DNA of 64,000 nt. It comes from Salinispirillum sp049115955 (GTDB taxonomy: Bacteria > Pseudomonadota > Gammaproteobacteria > Pseudomonadales > Natronospirillaceae). Under the pieces are notes generated by a model, which was given only the letters and a program-made list of their open reading frames with translations, ran no database searches and had not been told where the DNA came from. Positions within the stretch are counted from its first letter, which is position 1. Every line of letters starts with the position of its first letter. Below, piece after piece: positions 14,801 to 23,862 of the stretch. The stretch lies in the NCBI GenBank assembly GCA_049115955.1, contig JAGDZJ010000006.1:1-64000 (forward strand). The letters run 5' to 3'. The translations under genes were made by a program, and so were the position numbers.

Positions 14801-17212
14801 CTATCGTTCAGGGGGTGGTGGTGCAAGCACTTCACGTGCCCCGTTGTGTCCAGGTGTCGATACTATGCCTGCCATTTCCATGGCTTCTATTAAACGTGCA
14901 GCGCGGTTATAGCCGATACGCAATTTTCGTTGCACTGACGAAATCGAAGCTTTCTGTGTTTGAGTCACAAAGGCCACCGCTTCGTCGAACAGTAAGTCGG
15001 ATTCCGGGTTGTCGCTGTCTTCATCCACTAGACCGGTGAGCATACCGCTGTTGTCTTGGTCGCCACTGAGAATGTCTTCAATGTAGTTCGGCTGTCCGCG
15101 CTTTTTCCAGTCCGCGACTACGCGGTGGACTTCGTCATCGTCTACGAAGGCACCGTGCACACGAATAGGCAGACTGGTGCCCGGTGGCATATAGAGCATG
15201 TCGCCGTGGCCCAGTAACTGCTCTGCCCCGCCCTGATCAAGAATGGTGCGCGAGTCGATCTTTGACGACACTTGAAAAGCGATACGAGTCGGTACGTTAG
15301 CCTTAATCAAGCCCGTGATGACGTCAACCGACGGCCGCTGTGTTGCCAGAATCAAGTGGATACCCGCCGCACGCGCTTTTTGCGCGATACGGGCGATCAG
15401 TTCTTCCACTTTTTTGCCGACAATCATCATCATGTCGGCAAATTCGTCGATCACTACAACGATGAACGGCAAGTGTTCCAAATCGGGCGCTTCTTCGCCG
15501 TAGTGGTCTTCCGCTTTCCACAGTGGGTCTTTCAGCGGGTGACCGGCTGCTGCGGCTTCTTGTACCTTACGGTTGTAGCCTGCCAGGTTACGTACGCCGA
15601 CTTTCGACATCAGCTTGTAGCGGCGTTCCATCTCGGCAACACACCAACGCAGCGCATTGGCGGCGTCTTTCATGTCGGTGACGACCGGCGTCAGCAAATG
15701 GGGGATATCGTCGTAGACGGACAATTCCAGCATCTTAGGATCGATCAATATCAAACGAACCTGCTCTGGCGAAGCTTTCAGCAAGATGCTCAACAGCATG
15801 GCGTTCACGCCCACCGATTTACCAGAGCCGGTGGTGCCGGCAACCAGCAAGTGAGGCATTTTGCCCAAGTTGGCCACCACCGGGACACCGGCGATGTCGT
15901 GCCCTAAGGCCAGAGAGATGGGCGAGTTGGCGTCATCATAAGCCGTGGAAGACAGAACATCTTTTAGGCTGACAATGGCACGATTTTCGTTCGGTACTTC
16001 GATGCCTACGACGGATTTGCCAGGAATGATTTCTACTACTCGCACGCTGATCATGGCTAATGAACGAGCCAAGTCTTTTGCCAAGTTAGAAATCTTACTG
16101 ACTTTTACACCCGCCGCTGGCTGGATCTCAAACCGAGTAATGACCGGTCCGGGACACACCGCCACCACTTCAGCAACGACGCCGAAGTCTTTCAGTTTGC
16201 TTTCCAGTAAGCGTGATAGCTCTTCCAGCCGCTCTTCAGTGTAGCCGGCCTCGGGTTGGTGCTTAGGTGGGTCTAACAGCGACAAACTTGGCAAGGTGCC
16301 TTTAAGAGAGTCGTCGAACAAAATTTGTTGTTTGTCTTTAATGGCGCGCTCAGAAACTTCTGGTTTCTGCTCCGAGCGCAGCGGCTCGATCTTCATCGGC
16401 CGCTTAGGTGCGTCGGGCGCCGTTTCTGCTTGAACAGGAGGTGCAATGACCGGTTCACGGCGTACTTTCTGCCGTGATGACGGCGCCATGTCGTTACCTT
16501 GGCGCATGCTTAAGGCGCTGGCGCGTGGTGCGTCATCAAGGTGCACGTCAAGGTTTTCACGGCGACGTTGAATGATTTCGCGCTGTGCCAGCTTGGCATC
16601 ACGAGACTGGGACCGTTTTTGTGCTAAACGTGAAAAGGCGGAAAGAACCCAATCCCCTACTCTCTCGCACAGGCGGAGCCAGGAGATATTGGTCGCTAAT
16701 GTGATGCCGAGTAAGCAAAAAATGAGACTGACCAAGCTGGAGGCCATTAGACCTAAATACGGGAACCACCATTCGCTGACCGCGATGCCAACATAACCGC
16801 CCGCGCTGAATGATAAGTCGGACGAGAAATGCAGCGTCAGTAGTGCACTGGCCCCCATGGTGAAAAAGAAGATGCCGATCACGCGCAGCAAAATCAGTGG
16901 CCAGAACCAGAGTTCGGTCGACTTGCGCAAACGCACCACCGTTAAGGTGAGCATTGCGAATGCTGGTGGAATGAGAAAAGCTACCCAGCCTGCGACCGCT
17001 ACCATGAAGGACGAAAACCAAGCCCCTGCAGTACCGGCCAGATTGGTGACGCCTCTGCCCTGCCCGCTCGACACCCAACCGGGGTCACTCGGGTTAAAAG
17101 AATACAAAGCCAACGCGGTGAGCAGCGTGACAGCGGCCAACACAAGAGCAAGCCCTTCGTTCAGAAAACGATGGCGAGTGGAATGATACTGTTTCTGTGC
17201 GTCAAAGCTCAT
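14801..17212 (-). CDS. ftsK: DNA translocase FtsK
   Basis: An 803-residue cell-division DNA pump. Residues 1-175 hold four membrane segments that place it at the septum; about 195-320 is a variable linker; then the alpha/beta motor with Walker A GTTGSGKS at about 460-467 and the Walker B VVVIDEFADMMM; the last ~65 residues are the winged-helix gamma domain that reads KOPS sites and triggers XerCD (SSVQRKLRIGYNRAARLIEAME). The frame opens at 17233 with TTG, but ATG at 17212 starts the usual cytoplasmic head; neither has a strong ribosome-binding site. It is divergent from aat. Confidence 0.95.
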   Translation of the reverse strand: MSFDAQKQYHSTRHRFLNEGLALVLAAVTLLTALALYSFNPSDPGWVSSGQGRGVTNLAGTAGAWFSSFMVAVAGWVAFLIPPAFAMLTLTVVRLRKSTELWFWPLILLRVIGIFFFTMGASALLTLHFSSDLSFSAGGYVGIAVSEWWFPYLGLMASSLVSLIFCLLGITLATNISWLRLCERVGDWVLSAFSRLAQKRSQSRDAKLAQREIIQRRRENLDVHLDDAPRASALSMRQGNDMAPSSRQKVRREPVIAPPVQAETAPDAPKRPMKIEPLRSEQKPEVSERAIKDKQQILFDDSLKGTLPSLSLLDPPKHQPEAGYTEERLEELSRLLESKLKDFGVVAEVVAVCPGPVITRFEIQPAAGVKVSKISNLAKDLARSLAMISVRVVEIIPGKSVVGIEVPNENRAIVSLKDVLSSTAYDDANSPISLALGHDIAGVPVVANLGKMPHLLVAGTTGSGKSVGVNAMLLSILLKASPEQVRLILIDPKMLELSVYDDIPHLLTPVVTDMKDAANALRWCVAEMERRYKLMSKVGVRNLAGYNRKVQEAAAAGHPLKDPLWKAEDHYGEEAPDLEHLPFIVVVIDEFADMMMIVGKKVEELIARIAQKARAAGIHLILATQRPSVDVITGLIKANVPTRIAFQVSSKIDSRTILDQGGAEQLLGHGDMLYMPPGTSLPIRVHGAFVDDDEVHRVVADWKKRGQPNYIEDILSGDQDNSGMLTGLVDEDSDNPESDLLFDEAVAFVTQTQKASISSVQRKLRIGYNRAARLIEAMEMAGIVSTPGHNGAREVLAPPPPER

Positions 17213-17326
17213 ATAAAAAGGCTGTATAAACAAGAAGATACGGCGAGTATTTCACTCACTCAGATTGCCGCGTACTATAGCATTCTATGTGTACATCTAA
17301 AAACGGATAAATTGAAAGCGAGCTGT

Positions 17327-18061
17327 ATGTCCATCTTTTGGCTCAACCCTGACGGTGACCCTGTTTTCCCGCCAACCGTCCATGCCCTAGAAGACCCCAA
17401 CGGATTGTTGGCTACCGGCGGTGCACTATCAGTTCCGTGGCTCGCCTTGGCGTACCGAAATGGCATCTTCCCGTGGTTCGCTGACGAAGAGCCCATACTC
17501 TGGTGGTCGCCCAGCCCGCGCTGTGTGTTTTTGCCGGGTGAGCTTCACCTCAGTCGCCGTTTGAAGCGTCAATTGCGCAGTCTTGGCGGCTTGACCATTA
17601 AGATCGATCACGACTTTGCAGCCGTCATGGCACAATGTGCTGGCGTTCCCCGCCACGGACAACCAGGCACCTGGATAACTGACGACATGCAGCGGGCCTA
17701 TTACGACCTGCATCGCGCTGGTTGCGCTACGTCGGTATCGGTTTGGGACAGTGATACTCTGCTGGGTGGCATCTACGGTGTATCGTTAGGCCAAGTCTTT
17801 TTTGGTGAGTCCATGTTTTCATCACACACTGGGGGTTCTAAGATTGCCCTGGCGGTGATTGATTATCTAGCGCGCGCTGGTGCTTGGTCGTTGATTGACG
17901 CACAGGTAGAGAACCCGCATTTGATGTCGATGGGTGCCCGCTTGTTGCCACGCGATGCTTTTGAGGCGCGGCTGAACCACGCGGTTAATCAAGACAGTAG
18001 ATTTAAAGTAATTTCTCAGGAGTTTACCGTTGACGCGTTTATTCAAGACGTCGCCACATGA
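17327..18061 (+). CDS. aat: leucyl/phenylalanyl-tRNA-protein transferase
   Basis: A 244-residue transferase that adds Leu or Phe to proteins with N-terminal Arg or Lys, making N-degrons for ClpAP. Key segments: FPPTVHALEDPNGLLATGG, YRNGIFPWF, ILWWSPSPRCVF, GTWITDDMQRAY and GESMFS. The frame opens at 17171, but the family starts with the IFWLNPDGDPVFPP stretch, so ATG at 17327 is chosen. Its end overlaps bpt by 32 nt. Its partners in the N-end rule, clpS and clpA, lie just downstream at 19151-21802. In Pseudomonas trxB sits between ftsK and aat (from memory); it is absent here. Confidence 0.95.
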   Translation: MSIFWLNPDGDPVFPPTVHALEDPNGLLATGGALSVPWLALAYRNGIFPWFADEEPILWWSPSPRCVFLPGELHLSRRLKRQLRSLGGLTIKIDHDFAAVMAQCAGVPRHGQPGTWITDDMQRAYYDLHRAGCATSVSVWDSDTLLGGIYGVSLGQVFFGESMFSSHTGGSKIALAVIDYLARAGAWSLIDAQVENPHLMSMGARLLPRDAFEARLNHAVNQDSRFKVISQEFTVDAFIQDVAT

Positions 18062-18743
18062 TTGCAGTTATATCCGTGACCGTCAGGCAGAAACGCTGTT
18101 CGTAGACCCCGAAGCGGCAGTTACGCCGGATATGTATGAACAACTGAATCTGGCGGGCTTCAGGCGCAGCGGCTCGCACTTCTATCGCCCTGCCTGCAGC
18201 GGCTGTAACGAATGCCAGTCTTTACGTGTGCTGGTGGAAGAATATCAACCGGCGCGCCGCCATCGCCGAATTCTGAAGAAAGCCGACCCACTCGTGCGTT
18301 GGCAGGTCACGCCAGTGCACTATGAAGAAGCGTACTGGAACCTGTATGAACGTTACATCAACGTGCGGCATCGTGACGGCGATATGTTTCCACCCGCTAA
18401 AGAAGACTTCTACCGGTTTCTCTTGCAGCGCTCGGAGTTCGGTTTTTTGCTGGAAGCTCGGCTCGGCGATGAGCTGCTTCTGGTGACAGCAGTCGACCAA
18501 TTCAGTCAGGGGTTGAGCGCGGTGTATACGTTTTTTGATCCAGACCACAGCGCCCTGTCACCGGGCACCTTGGCAGTATTGCAGTTGTGGCGGGCCTGTA
18601 AAGAGCTCCAACTGCCCTATCTGTATCTGGGCTACTGGTTGTCGTCTGTGCCCAACATGCGCTACAAGGCCGATTTTATGCCTGCGGAAGTGTTTCAGGA
18701 TGATCAGTGGCAGCGTTTAATTCGTACAAGCACCGACATTTAA
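18030..18743 (+). CDS. bpt: aspartate/glutamate leucyltransferase (Ate-like)
   Basis: A 237-residue N-end-rule transferase that adds Leu to N-terminal Asp or Glu (bacterial Bpt, related to eukaryotic ATE1). Conserved parts: the cysteine cluster ACSGCNECQSLRV (about 52-64), the GCN5-like fold with YERYINVRH and YLGYWL, and NMRYKADF near the end. It starts at TTG (18030) inside aat; CAGGAG 7 nt before this TTG supports it, and no ATG competes. The pair aat-bpt feeds substrates to ClpS-ClpA encoded next to it. Confidence 0.93.
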   Translation: MTRLFKTSPHDCSYIRDRQAETLFVDPEAAVTPDMYEQLNLAGFRRSGSHFYRPACSGCNECQSLRVLVEEYQPARRHRRILKKADPLVRWQVTPVHYEEAYWNLYERYINVRHRDGDMFPPAKEDFYRFLLQRSEFGFLLEARLGDELLLVTAVDQFSQGLSAVYTFFDPDHSALSPGTLAVLQLWRACKELQLPYLYLGYWLSSVPNMRYKADFMPAEVFQDDQWQRLIRTSTDI

Positions 18744-18854
18744 CCGTGCTTTTAAGGCCCATTGACCGGATTCCGACATAAGTTTTGCCCTTTGGCGCTT
18801 TTTCAGGCAGAATTGCGCGCCACAAATCACGATATCTGAGGAAACACAGGCATT

Positions 18855-19073
18855 ATGGCGAAAGAAGACGTCATTGAAATGGAAGGCGAGATTCTTGACA
18901 CTCTGCCAAATACCATGTTCCGCGTACAACTGGAAAACGGGCACGTTATTACTGCTCATATCTCTGGCAAAATGCGGAAGAACTACATCCGTATCCTGAC
19001 TGGCGACAAAGTGAAAGTGGAACTGACGGCTTACGACCTGACCAAAGGCCGTATCGTTTATCGCTCTAAATAA
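18855..19073 (+). CDS. infA: translation initiation factor IF-1
   Basis: A 72-residue OB-fold factor that binds the ribosomal A site with IF-2 and IF-3 during initiation. The sequence MAKEDVIEMEGEILDTLPNT and the GHVITAHISGKMRKNYIRI segment are nearly invariant in gammaproteobacteria. Full length, preceded by TGAGGAAACA as ribosome-binding site, followed by a strong bidirectional terminator. Confidence 0.98.
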   Translation: MAKEDVIEMEGEILDTLPNTMFRVQLENGHVITAHISGKMRKNYIRILTGDKVKVELTAYDLTKGRIVYRSK

Positions 19074-19102
19074 TCGCCCCGCGTTACTTTGGATACGCCC
19101 AT

Positions 19103-19129
19103 AAAAAAGCGCCTTTCGGCGCTTTTTTT
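19103..19129. terminator. bidirectional intrinsic terminator, infA/clpA
   Basis: AAAAAAGCGCC-TTTC-GGCGCTTTTTTT between convergent infA and clpA: a GC-rich stem flanked by an A-run and a T-run, so it works as an intrinsic terminator in both directions. Confidence 0.95.
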
Positions 19130-19150
19130 GTTTTAAGGTGTCAGTAGTTT

Positions 19151-21433
19151 TTAAGCTTCTTCCAATACCTTGCCGGTCTTCGACTCTTTAAACATAAAGT
19201 GCAGTCGATCCTCTTTCACCGACACATCCACTTCACCGCCAGCACTCAGCACACCGAACAACAAGGCATCAGCCAGCTTCTTCTTGATCTCTTCCTGGAT
19301 CAAGCGGGCCATTGGGCGCGCGCCCATGCTCTTGTCGTAGCCGTGCTCAGCCAGCCATTCGCGGGCATCGTCGTGCACGGAGATATGTACTTTCTTATCA
19401 TCCAGTTGCACTTGCAGTTCCACCAGGAACTTGTCGACCACTGACATAATGACTTCGCGTGGCAACGCATTGAACTGAATGATGCCGTCCAAGCGGTTAC
19501 GGAACTCCGGCGAAAACATCTTACGAATCGCCTCTGAACCGTCTGTCGCATGATCTTGGGTGGTAAAGCCCATCGACCGGCGGTTCATGTCTTCTGCCCC
19601 TGCGTTACTGGTCATGACCAGTATCACGTTACGGAAGTCAGCCTTACGGCCGTTGTTGTCGGTCAGCGTGCCGTGATCCATTACCTGCAACAGCAAGTTA
19701 AAGACTTCAGGATGCGCCTTTTCGATTTCGTCCAACAACAACACCGAGTGCGGATGTTTGGTCACGGCGTCCGTCAACAGACCACCTTGATCGTACCCGA
19801 CGTAGCCCGGAGGCGCGCCAATCAAGCGTGAGACGGTGTGCCGTTCCATGTACTCCGACATGTCAAAACGAATCAGCTCAACGCCCAGTGCTTCAGCCAG
19901 TTGACGAGTTACTTCCGTTTTACCAACACCCGTAGGGCCAGCAAACAGGAAGGAGCCTATCGGTTTGTCGCCGTCTTTCAACCCGGCGCGGGCCATCTTG
20001 ATGGCGCTGCCTAGGGTATCAATAGCACTATCCTGACCAAACACTGTCATTTTTAGGTTGCGTTCGAGGTTCTTGAGCAGTTCTTTGTCATTGCGCGATA
20101 CCGATTTCGGCGGAATACGTGCAATAACCGCAACGATCTCTTCGATTTCGCCAACGCCAATGACTTTCTTACGACGGCTCACCGGCTTCAGGCGTTGCGC
20201 AGCGCCCGCTTCATCAATCACGTCAATGGCCTTATCGGGCATATGACGATCATTAATGTAGCGCGAGCTCAGCGTCACCGCTGTGCGCAAAGCTTTATCA
20301 GTGTAGCGAATGTCATGGTGCTCTTCGAAACGGCTCTTCAGACCTTTGAGGATTTGATAGGTGTCGTCTTCGCTCGGCTCTACAACGTCTATCTTCTGGA
20401 AGCGACGCGTCAACGCGCTGTCTTTCTCGAAGATGCCACGAAACTCTTGAAACGTGGTCGAACCAACGCAACGTAACTCACCGCTGCTCAGCATTGGCTT
20501 CAGCAAGTTAGACGCGTCCATCACACCACCAGAGGCAGCGCCCGCACCAATAATGGTGTGGATTTCATCGATGAACAAAATCGCCTTCTCGCGCTTCTTG
20601 AGCTGTGACAGCAGTGACTTCAAGCGTTTCTCGAAGTCACCCCGGTATTTGGTACCGGCCAACAAAGCCCCGAGGTCCAACGAATAGACTTCGGCGTCTT
20701 TGATGATGTCTGGGACATCGCCTTCGACGATCTTCTTGGCCAGACCTTCAACAATGGCGGTTTTACCCACGCCACTCTCACCCACCAACAGCGGGTTGTT
20801 CTTGCGACGCCGTGAAAGCACCTGCACCAAGCGCTCAACTTCTTTTTCACGACCCACTAATGGGTCGATCTTGCCGCGTTTTGCCAGCTCGTTGAGGTTA
20901 GCTACAAAGCTTTCCAAGCCTTCGCCGGTTTCGCTGTCAACGGCTTCTTCGCTCTGTGCTTCACGAGCCCGAGTGCCGTCGTCGGCGGTGCCGTCGTCGA
21001 TTTTTGAGATGCCGTGGGCAATGAAGTTCACCACATCAATGCGGCTGACATTTTGCTGGCGTAGCAGGTAAACCGCTTGGCTTTCCTGTTCGCTGAAAAT
21101 CGCCACCAACACATTCGCCCCGGATACTTCGTTCTTTCCGGACGACTGGACATGGAAGACGGCACGCTGCAAGACGCGCTGGAAACCCAGCGTCGGCTGC
21201 GTGTCCCGCTCTTCATCATTCTCAGGAATTAATGGCGTTGTGGCATCGATGAACTCGCCCAGTTCACGGCGCAAACGCTCAGCGTCTACGGCACAGGCAT
21301 CCAATACTTCCGTCGCTGCACTGTTGTCGAGTAGAGCCAGCAACAGATGCTCTACCGTCATAAATTCATGGCGCTTATCGCGAGCTTCTTTAAAAGCCTG
21401 ATTGAGCGTACCTTCGAGTTCTTTGCTTAACAT
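19151..21433 (-). CDS. clpA: ATP-dependent Clp protease ATPase ClpA
   Basis: A 760-residue Hsp100 unfoldase. Residues 1-145 are the double Clp-N domain that receives ClpS; D1 carries Walker A GESGVGKT and LLVGE; D2 carries GPTGVGKT, and an IGF-type loop for ClpP docking should lie in D2 (not checked in detail). With ClpP it degrades N-end-rule and SsrA-tagged proteins. It lies 15 nt downstream of clpS, one operon. Length as in E. coli (758). The gene is convergent with infA. Confidence 0.97.
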   Translation of the reverse strand: MLSKELEGTLNQAFKEARDKRHEFMTVEHLLLALLDNSAATEVLDACAVDAERLRRELGEFIDATTPLIPENDEERDTQPTLGFQRVLQRAVFHVQSSGKNEVSGANVLVAIFSEQESQAVYLLRQQNVSRIDVVNFIAHGISKIDDGTADDGTRAREAQSEEAVDSETGEGLESFVANLNELAKRGKIDPLVGREKEVERLVQVLSRRRKNNPLLVGESGVGKTAIVEGLAKKIVEGDVPDIIKDAEVYSLDLGALLAGTKYRGDFEKRLKSLLSQLKKREKAILFIDEIHTIIGAGAASGGVMDASNLLKPMLSSGELRCVGSTTFQEFRGIFEKDSALTRRFQKIDVVEPSEDDTYQILKGLKSRFEEHHDIRYTDKALRTAVTLSSRYINDRHMPDKAIDVIDEAGAAQRLKPVSRRKKVIGVGEIEEIVAVIARIPPKSVSRNDKELLKNLERNLKMTVFGQDSAIDTLGSAIKMARAGLKDGDKPIGSFLFAGPTGVGKTEVTRQLAEALGVELIRFDMSEYMERHTVSRLIGAPPGYVGYDQGGLLTDAVTKHPHSVLLLDEIEKAHPEVFNLLLQVMDHGTLTDNNGRKADFRNVILVMTSNAGAEDMNRRSMGFTTQDHATDGSEAIRKMFSPEFRNRLDGIIQFNALPREVIMSVVDKFLVELQVQLDDKKVHISVHDDAREWLAEHGYDKSMGARPMARLIQEEIKKKLADALLFGVLSAGGEVDVSVKEDRLHFMFKESKTGKVLEEA

Positions 21434-21448
21434 AAGCCACCTCGCTCG

Positions 21449-21802
21449 CTATTCCAATGGTTCTACTTCACACATCAGTGGGTGCTCGTGATCTCGTGCA
21501 CACTGATTCACCTGTGTTGCCTTGGTCTCCGCAATATCCTTAGTATAGACGCCACATACACCTTTGCCTTGTGTATGTACAGCCAGCATCACCTGCGTGG
21601 CTTGTTCCCGTTGCATGTTAAAAAATACTTCTAAAACCTCTACTACAAACTCCATGGGGGTGTAGTCGTCATTTATCAACACCACGCGGTACATTGCCGG
21701 TCTCTTTAACTCTGGATCGGCCACCTGAGGTTTAACTACAGGACTTTCTGTCTGATCATACTGACCGAACACAGCGCCGCTAATGGAATTCATGTTCAAC
21801 AT
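21449..21802 (-). CDS. clpS: ClpA adaptor ClpS
   Basis: A 117-residue adaptor that delivers N-degron proteins (Leu, Phe, Trp, Tyr ends) to ClpAP. The N-degron pocket motifs are present: YRVVLINDDYTPMEFVVEVL, with the Asn-Asp-Asp, and the later VMLAVHTQGKGVCG with the pocket His. The N-terminal extension (about residues 1-36) is disordered, as usual. Two starts are possible, 21802 or the Met three codons on. It is divergent from cspD and starts the clpS-clpA operon. Confidence 0.95.
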   Translation of the reverse strand: MLNMNSISGAVFGQYDQTESPVVKPQVADPELKRPAMYRVVLINDDYTPMEFVVEVLEVFFNMQREQATQVMLAVHTQGKGVCGVYTKDIAETKATQVNQCARDHEHPLMCEVEPLE

Positions 21803-21873
21803 ATCTGATCTTTAGACTCTTTCTACGGTTACTGCAATAAATGTGCATTGGATCATGTTTCACCAAACTATAC

Positions 21874-21903
21874 TTGACACCGATGTTTGTCGACTACTAC
21901 ATT
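21874..21903 (+). promoter_or_regulatory. probable sigma70 promoter of cspD
   Basis: TTGACA at 21874-21879, an 18-nt spacer and TACATT at 21898-21903, 80 nt before the cspD start codon. A small palindrome CTGAC-TG-GTCAG lies just downstream. Confidence 0.55.
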
Positions 21904-21983
21904 GACTACTGACTGGTCAGATTTTGTGCAGTAGCTGCCCGGTACGTACATTCTACCTCAAATAGCAGTTCAGGAGTGAAGTC

Positions 21984-22295
21984 ATGCCTGCAGGGAAAGT
22001 TAAGTGGTTTAACAACGCAAAAGGTTACGGGTTTATTCTGGCCGATGGCAGTGACGAAGACCTCTTCGCACACTACTCTACCATCGTGATGGAAGGCTAC
22101 AAAACTTTAAAGGCTGGACAGCCGGTAGCGTTCGATACCATGCAAGTAGACAAGGGCATACACGCGGTGCACATTCACCCGTGTAAGACCGAGGAAGAAG
22201 CCAACCGTTTGGCCGTCGAAATGAGCCAGATTGATTTGGATGCCCCGGTTCAAGCAACGTCGACCAGTGAAGAGGCCAAAGCAGTTAACCAATAA
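21984..22295 (+). CDS. cspD: cold-shock-like protein CspD
   Basis: A 103-residue protein: residues 1-68 are a cold-shock domain with the RNP1-type motif KGYGFI and the related DLFAHYS, which bind single-stranded nucleic acid. A 35-residue acidic and glutamine/serine-containing tail follows. CspD of E. coli inhibits replication in stationary phase; the position next to clpS-clpA is conserved and supports this name. The ATG has TCAGGAG upstream. It ends in its own terminator. Confidence 0.9.
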   Translation: MPAGKVKWFNNAKGYGFILADGSDEDLFAHYSTIVMEGYKTLKAGQPVAFDTMQVDKGIHAVHIHPCKTEEEANRLAVEMSQIDLDAPVQATSTSEEAKAVNQ

Positions 22296-22355
22296 GCCGT
22301 GGTTGGTGCTCTGGAGCTTTGTGGTTCGATCAGTGCCCGTACTCGCTGACAGATG

Positions 22356-22380
22356 AAAGAGTCTGTCGTAAAGACTTTTT
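22356..22380 (+). terminator. intrinsic terminator of cspD
   Basis: AAAGAGTCT-GTCGTAA-AGACTTTTT forms a 9-bp stem (one G-U pair) whose 3' arm ends in five Ts, 61 nt beyond the cspD stop codon. Confidence 0.7.
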
Positions 22381-22437
22381 GAGTCTAAATTTTGGGGGGA
22401 ATCCCCTGCTTTGTTCAAGTTTGCACATTCAAGATAT

Positions 22438-22472
22438 AAAAAAAGGGTACCTAGCGATAGGTACCCTTTTTT
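22438..22472. terminator. bidirectional intrinsic terminator before icd
   Basis: An A-run, the perfect 9-bp stem GGGTACCTA/TAGGTACCC with a 4-nt loop, and a T-run. It lies 18 nt past the icd stop (minus strand) and also faces the cspD transcript. Confidence 0.95.
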
Positions 22473-22489
22473 ATGCCCATCGAGCGCAA

Positions 22490-23746
22490 TTACATGCGAG
22501 CGATGATTTCTTTACCGAACTGTGAGGCAGAGACCAACTCAGCGCCGTCCATCAGACGGTGGAAGTCATAGGTCACTTTCTTGTCGCCGATGGCAGCAGA
22601 CGTGCCTTTCAGGATCATGTCGGCAGCTTCAGTCCAGCCTAAGTGACGCAGCATCATTTCACCTGACAGAATCAATGAACCTGGGTTCACTTTATCTTGA
22701 CCAGCATATTTAGGTGCTGTGCCGTGCGTGGCTTCGAAAACGCCTACTGTGTCAGACAGGTTCGCACCAGGAGCAATACCGATGCCGCCTACTTCTGCCG
22801 CCAAAGCGTCAGACAGGTAGTCGCCGTTCAGGTTCAGGGTAGCGATCACGTCGTATTCAGCCGGACGCAACAGAATCTGCTGCAGCATGGCATCAGCGAT
22901 GACGTCTTTAACGATGACGTTCTTGCCGGTTTTGGGGTTCTTGAACTGCATCCAAGGGCCGCCGTCCAGCAACTCTGCGCCGAATTCGTCACGCGCGATT
23001 TCGTAGCCCCAATCTTTGAAGGCACCTTCGGTGAACTTCATGATGTTGCCTTTGTGTACCAAAGTCAGGGAGTCACGGTCGTTGTCGACAGTGTACTGCA
23101 GAGCCTGACGCACCAAACGCTTAGTACCTTCTTCCGATACTGGCTTAACGCCGATACCGCACATGTCTTCGAAACGGATGTTGGTCACGCCCATTTCTTC
23201 AGTGAAGAACTTGATGACTTTTTTCGCTTCAGGAGAACCGGCTTTCCACTCGATACCCGCGTAGATGTCTTCTGAGTTTTCACGGAAGATCACCATGTCC
23301 ACGTCTTGTGGGTTTTTGACCGGGCTAGGAACACCGGTAAACCACAATACAGGGCGCTGGCAAACGAACAGGTCAAGCTTCTGGCGAATGGCCACGTTCA
23401 AGGAACGAATGCCGCCGCCTACTGGCGTAGTCAGAGGGCCTTTGATGCCCACTTTGAATTCTTGCAGGGCTTCCAGAGTTTCTTCCGGCAACCAAGTGTC
23501 ATCACCGTATACTTTAACGGCTTTTTCACCAGCGTAGACTTCCATCCATACCAGCTTGCGCTCGCCGCCATAGGCTTTTTCAACAGCGGCATTCAATACT
23601 TCAAGCATAGGTGGTGTAACGTCAACACCGATTCCATCCCCTTCAATGAACGGGATAATAGGGTTATTCGGTACATTCAGAGAACCATCTGTATTGATGG
23701 CGATCTTGGTTCCTTCAGCAGGCACCTGGATCTTTTGGTAAGCCAT
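22490..23746 (-). CDS. icd: NADP-dependent isocitrate dehydrogenase
   Basis: A 418-residue homodimeric enzyme of the TCA cycle, oxidising isocitrate to 2-oxoglutarate. Seen: IPFIEGDGIGVDVTPPMLEV, the substrate loop with the phosphorylatable Ser (LNVAIRQKLDLFVCQRPV, preceded by GGIRS), and NLNGDYLSDALAAEVGGIG. The frame opens at 23758 but ATG at 23746 has GGAG 6 nt upstream and gives the normal N-terminus. The phosphorylation site means AceK control of the glyoxylate branch is possible. Confidence 0.96.
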   Translation of the reverse strand: MAYQKIQVPAEGTKIAINTDGSLNVPNNPIIPFIEGDGIGVDVTPPMLEVLNAAVEKAYGGERKLVWMEVYAGEKAVKVYGDDTWLPEETLEALQEFKVGIKGPLTTPVGGGIRSLNVAIRQKLDLFVCQRPVLWFTGVPSPVKNPQDVDMVIFRENSEDIYAGIEWKAGSPEAKKVIKFFTEEMGVTNIRFEDMCGIGVKPVSEEGTKRLVRQALQYTVDNDRDSLTLVHKGNIMKFTEGAFKDWGYEIARDEFGAELLDGGPWMQFKNPKTGKNVIVKDVIADAMLQQILLRPAEYDVIATLNLNGDYLSDALAAEVGGIGIAPGANLSDTVGVFEATHGTAPKYAGQDKVNPGSLILSGEMMLRHLGWTEAADMILKGTSAAIGDKKVTYDFHRLMDGAELVSASQFGKEIIARM

Positions 23747-23862
23747 ATTTCGCTCCATGTTTCAAGGAAAGGGCGTTTTGCGGTGCCGAAGTATACCGAA
23801 ATGACGAATGATCTGGTAGCGTCTGACACCACCCTTCGACTAAAAGATGATAAAAGAGGCCT

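Noticed and set aside
15272..15907. A 211-codon open frame opposite ftsK.
   Set aside because: It is a shadow of the ftsK reading frame; its product is compositionally odd and has no start signal.
22697..23275. A 192-codon open frame opposite icd.
   Set aside because: Mirror frame of a highly conserved gene; no ribosome-binding site and no recognisable motif.
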